A DNA stretch of 64,000 nt from Erigeron canadensis (taxonomy: Eukaryota; Streptophyta; Magnoliopsida; Asterales; Asteraceae): NCBI RefSeq assembly GCF_010389155.1, contig NC_057767.1:23509723-23573722 (forward strand), given 5' to 3'. Numbering within the stretch: position 1 is the first letter of the stretch; every line of letters starts with the position of its first letter. The position numbers and the translations under genes are program-made. The notes beneath the pieces were generated by a model. That model worked only from the letters and a program-made list of their open reading frames with translations, ran no database searches and was not told the origin of the DNA. This document shows, in pieces, positions 60,298 through 64,000 of the stretch.

Positions 60298-60971
60298 AAA
60301 ATATATAGAGCATAATCGCCTCAGTTATAATGGTGAAAAGCCAAGTTGGATGAATCTGCTCACCATGCTTTTGAAGTTCTTGAACAGTTAAACCCACTTT
60401 TTGCCTGTGTAAACGAATCTTGAAGACACACAAAATGGATTAAATATTCCCAACCTTAAAGAACAACAGAAAAGCAGAAAGACCAACAATATAAGATAAT
60501 TAGTGCACGTAGAACATTCAACTTTTAATAACTTGCTCAAACAGGACTTCGTCAATTACACTAATGGCCATTGTGAGCTCTGTAATTGACGTCTGCACAA
60601 ATACCAACAATATAAGATACCATACTTGTAAAGAATTTAATGTAAGAAATCATGATCCTATATTTGCAACATGTATGTAAAAAATGATGGAAATACACAC
60701 TTGAGGACCTGAAAAAGTTTGGCTCCTGTAAGAACCTCATCAATTTACGAATGTAACATTTAAAAACAAATGGTACAGACCACACGCTATCAAGCTGATA
60801 TCCTAGTTTCACAATGAAGAGCTAAAGAGAATCTCAAAACGACACATAAAAGAATCTTTTTAAGTTGAAATACTATTATAATTACCTTATTGGTCTTGTG
60901 CCGATGAATGCCATTAGGTCGTTATCTCCGCCATGCTTCCGTTTTTGAACCAAAAAAAATCTTTGTTCTTC
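60298..60971 (-). pseudogene. Exon-like fragments of an unidentified gene
   Basis: Pieces with plausible acceptors and donors: 60971-60886 (EEQRFFLVQKRKHGGDND.., ends ag|gtaatt), about 60725 (GAGCCAAACTTTTTCAG), 60592 onward (SITELTMAISVIDEVLFEQV), and 60417-60298 (RLHRQKVGLTVQELQKHGEQ, ends in a stop). The coding feel is good but the joint frame is unproven. I do not recognise the source gene. Confidence 0.4.
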
Positions 60972-61179
60972 CTGCACAACATGACAAACAAACCAACGTG
61001 GAACGACCCATAAAAAAAATTACAAACTTGTACAATTTAAGGCGATAATAATGCCGAGACATTTTAAAAACGTATATCTCTAAAGCAACCAAAGAGCATC
61101 GTTGGAAGGGTTGTAGTGGCTTTGATATATGGCAGCCAACTTTTCTGCTTTTAACTTATTTTCTTGTTCTTAGTTTCTA

Positions 61180-61578
61180 AAATGGTTCATTGTTTTTTCG
61201 GCTTGTCCAACCCCATTGTGTTCTTCATTTTTTTCTCCACATTCTGCAATTTCCTTGTCAAATTTCACCTGTAAATATAAGAAAAATATGCAATTATAAA
61301 TATTGATCATAAAATTCACCTTTCAATCATGCCTCCCGTTATAGGTGGATCAACCCCTTTTGCTACACTTACACATATGATATATCCACACATATTCGGT
61401 TCCCATACTAAAAAGCCAAAAAAAAAAAAAACCCAACATAAACACAAAACGATGGTCATACCTGAGCTTTATACTCTTGAATGTAATGCTTAGTCCTGTT
61501 GAAAATCAACTTCCTGTTAGCATCATTCTGTTTCTTCCATGCATTTTTCAACTTGTAGCTTCTTAGCCACAACCCATT
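61180..61578 (-). pseudogene. Ribosomal protein L7-like exon fragments
   Basis: Exon 61578-61462 (39 codons, tgcag|..|gtatga borders) encodes AWKKQNDANRKLIFNRTKHY then IQEYKAQ, closely resembling the N-terminal region of plant RPL7 (A-[DE]-NRKLIFNRA-K-QY..EY). A following exon from 61268 (VKFDKEIAECGEKNEEH) corresponds in place to the K-E-L-I..K-R-E-A-K part but is degraded and soon meets a stop. The rest of RPL7 is absent. Retention of introns means it did not arise by retroposition. Family assignment is from memory of the motif. Confidence 0.55.
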
Positions 61579-62249
61579 CTGCATTTTTTTTGTTTACTTA
61601 GTATAAATTAATTCAGGAAACGCATGTTCTTTCATTACCTTTGACTACCACAGCTAGCCATCTAGGTTATCTTGAACTAATGAAAATAGAAAAAAAGTGA
61701 TACATTCATATTCATACACTGGTACATCATCATCATAATAGTAATTTGCCAATAGAAAGTATATTTTATAACACCTTAGATGTACTCCATATATACTTAA
61801 AAAAATGTATGCCATATATATTTTAGTTAAGAAAAAAAGATTGTATTGACGACATTCTTTAACACATTTGATCATTTCACCTTAAAGATTAAAGCAACAT
61901 AATTAGTTTAGTCGGGCAACATCATCAATTCATTATATTAACCAAGATGCATATGAACAGTGTAAATAAAATCCAAACATAATCTATAATCCAATAAAAC
62001 AGAAATTACACAAATATGTCAATAGGACATACCGTATGATTATGGTATTCCAGCAAACTGCATCCTTTTTCTATTATGCTGCTTTTCTCAATTGAAAAAT
62101 ATAAACCGTTTTAAATTATTAGAATTTTCTGTAACAAAAAAAAGAGAAGTAGTTATGTAATTATTATGAAACCCTAATAAAGGTCACAAATAAAAACCTA
62201 AAATCCAAGGAGAAATTAGTACGAAAAAACGATGGTACATGCTAGAAAG

Positions 62250-62460
62250 ATGGTTGTGATTTTATTTGTGGCGGTTGGTGGTGACGATTCTGGCGGTGGT
62301 TGTTGTTGATGTACCTAGGGTGGTTGGTGGTGACGATTCCGACGGCGGTTGGTGGTGATGATTCCGATGACTGTTGGTGATGATTACAGGCAAGAGAGAC
62401 AAGGGGATGCGTCTGTGGTGGTGATGATTCCGACTGCAATTGGTGATAATGATTCCTGCG
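62250..62460 (+). repeat. GGT/GAC-rich degenerate minisatellite
   Basis: Units of roughly 27-45 bp around 'ggttggtggtgacgattc(c/t)' and 'gcggttggtggtgatgattcc' repeat five or so times. It is the most repetitive of the GGN-rich islands. Confidence 0.75.
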
Positions 62461-62729
62461 GTAAAGGTAAGAGATAGAGAGGTGGTTAATGGTCGACGGT
62501 TCAGGGAATGGAAGGGGGATTCATGTATGTGTTTTGTGGTATAATATTTGAGCAGATTAGGGAATGGAAGGGGGTAAGGTTTTTAAGGGTAATTTAGGAA
62601 TTTAGTAATAAAGTGTTTTGTGGTAGTGTTAATTGAAAGGGTAAAATAAAGAATTTAAAGTAGAGTGTTTAATTTGGGAGGAGTAGTTTGTTTATATAAA
62701 AAGTATAAATATAAATACTTTAATTGAGA

Positions 62730-62957
62730 TTAAATTGGAATTTTCTAACTGTATTTAATCTGTAACAATCTCATATCATTAAATTCCACTTATATTGTAT
62801 CAGATAAGTTTTCCCTTCAATGATTTAAATTTATATATGAGTAAACGAATAAGTTTCTTTTTAACTTAGATAATAATTACTGTAGAAAATAGCAAAGTCA
62901 CTTTGACCCGGATGTGGTATCAAATTTGTTGGTTCTGTATCAAAGTTGGTTTTCTTA
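62730..62957. other. Short AT-rich spacer
   Basis: Nothing supported. Confidence 0.4.
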
Positions 62958-63538
62958 GGGGGTGTTTGGTTGGTTGGAATTCTTTGGAATTCTTAGGAAT
63001 TGGAATCTAAATTCCATTAATTCCCTTGTTTGGTTGAGAATTGAAAGGAATTGGAATTTCACAAATTCGATCAAATTCCTATAAACATGGAATTTACAAT
63101 TCCTTTAAGAACTTGATGGAATGTTAAACATTCCAAAAGAATTTCATTTTTCTTTACCAAAATACCCTCTCACAATTAAATACCAAAACAATACCCATTC
63201 CCTGGTTTGATCTCTCGCCGGATTTTAACCATCATCACAATCCACCACCACCACTGCTTCTTATTTCGGCCACCGTCGATGCTTATTCCGGTCGACGCCG
63301 CAGCTTATTGGATGAAAATGGCAGACAGATCCAAATCGTAGATAAAGCCAAAATTAAAGCTTTACTTCATTTATGTTTGTTTTTTTGAAGGAAACGGCTA
63401 GTGTGTATATATATATATATTTATACTCAATTTGTGTTTTGTTTGTATGATGGTAAATTCGAAGCGGCGTTTGATGGGTGGGTTTTTAATTTGCCTGCAA
63501 AAGGTAATTGGGGATGAATGGAGTGTGGCTATGTGTTA
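62958..63538 (-). mobile_element. PIF/Harbinger-type element, truncated relative of 15365-16383
   Basis: Begins GGGGGTGTTTGGTTGG after TTA. It follows the reverse complement of the 15365-16383 element ('ggaattggaatctaaattcc', 'aacttgatggaatgtt', 'ataccctctcaca'), then diverges after a CCACCACCACC stretch near 63250. The opposite terminus is not seen before 63538. Confidence 0.6.
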
Positions 63539-64000
63539 TCTATATATCTATTAAAAGAGTAGTTAAACAAGTCTTCTAAAGCATTCTTCAAATTAAAAGT
63601 CATCCAAAAAAATTGCCACGTAGGATTTATCCCATATGGCATCTCTATATTTTTTTAACAATATTTTATAGCCTATTTTATATTTATAGAAAGTTTTAGA
63701 TTAAAAAAAGAAAAAATCTTCCATCAAAATGATCAAATCTTATGTATATATAATCACAATTACAGCTTTATAATTCAATATTAAATATTATATTAATGCT
63801 ACAGACTACAGTTCTTTATTATATTATTATTAATATCAAACTAATATGTTGAGTTTTAATGATTTTTTTACGAATTTTTGTAAGGACTTAGGTTGAGTGT
63901 ATGTGATTATAAGATATGTTCATGAATAAGTTTGAAAAGAAATGATTCATATCATATTATTGATAATTTTAATTATGTGATTAAATTTTAATACATGTTT
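63539..64000 (+). mobile_element. Probable Helitron 5' end, running off the window
   Basis: TCTATATATCTATTAAAAGA preceded by A resembles the 5' end of the Helitron at 20266 (TCTATAATATAATTAAAAGA). It is followed by 'gtcatccaaaaaaattgcca'. No 3' end is available within the window. Confidence 0.45.

Larger units (their letters stand above)
60004..62729 (-). mobile_element. Putative gene-capturing Helitron (minus orientation)
   Basis: The minus-strand 5' end reads TCTCAATTAAAGTATTTATA preceded by A; the 3' zone, 'ccgtcgcaacgcgcgggtac' near 60010-60035, resembles GC-rich plant Helitron ends, though the final CTRR is imperfect (CTGAG). Between them are several splice-bordered exon-like pieces from at least one cellular gene, the pattern of gene capture. 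Boundaries are tentative. Confidence 0.42.

Noticed and set aside
62242..62439. Minus-strand frame rich in Ser/Pro/His/Gln
   Set aside because: Translation of the GGT-rich minisatellite; repeat composition explains it.

Overview
This window is AT-rich, repeat-dense nuclear DNA from a flowering plant. The supporting evidence is plant-type introns (GT..AG with T-rich acceptors), ATL-type RING-H2 genes, a cytosolic sulfotransferase, a BAHD acyltransferase relic, and many Helitron, CACTA, PIF/Harbinger, hAT and LTR remnants. A eudicot is likely. An Asteraceae origin is only an impression from the gene families and LTR style. No rRNA gene, complete tRNA gene or organellar segment is recognisable.

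The main result comes from assembling exons by hand. Five paralogous four-exon genes lie on the minus strand, in tandem orientation: A 1882-5648, B 7996-10566, C 23704-24973, D 28377-29603, E 37576-40635. All share intron phases 2, 1, 0. Each predicted protein (195-234 aa) has a transit-peptide-like N-terminus, a Pro/Ser-rich linker, a short hydrophobic segment containing a W..W motif, and an amphipathic helical region with a [DT]LP motif. The C-terminal exon is different in every branch. A and B are recent duplicates; C, D and E are older. I do not recognise a characterised function. The family may act at a plastid (or mitochondrial) membrane, but that is inference.

Other genes: an intact intronless sulfotransferase (31521-32471, minus) between D and E, with a broken tandem copy of its 5' end and promoter upstream; an ATL-type RING-H2 gene (47231-48067, plus); a BAHD acyltransferase pseudogene (50415-51692) with an internal inversion of about 480 bp; and a second ATL RING-H2 gene (56045-57010, plus) followed by a degenerate relative (58640-59005).

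Layout by region: 0-11 kb, genes A and B, with introns swollen by foldback, hAT-like and CACTA-like elements. 11-17 kb, nested and face-to-face LTR remnants interrupted by a Harbinger element. 16.7-19.4 kb, a CACTA element. 20.3-21.5 kb, a complete-looking Helitron with an RPA-like exon. 21.5-23.4 kb, a mirrored MITE pair. 23.7-29.6 kb, genes C and D. 31.5-34.4 kb, sulfotransferase and its relic. 37.6-40.6 kb, gene E. 41.2-45.5 kb, an LTR nest holding a solo LTR with a 5-bp target duplication. 47-57 kb, RING and BAHD genes. 60.0-62.7 kb, a putative Helitron carrying captured exons, one resembling ribosomal protein L7. 63-64 kb, Harbinger and Helitron ends.
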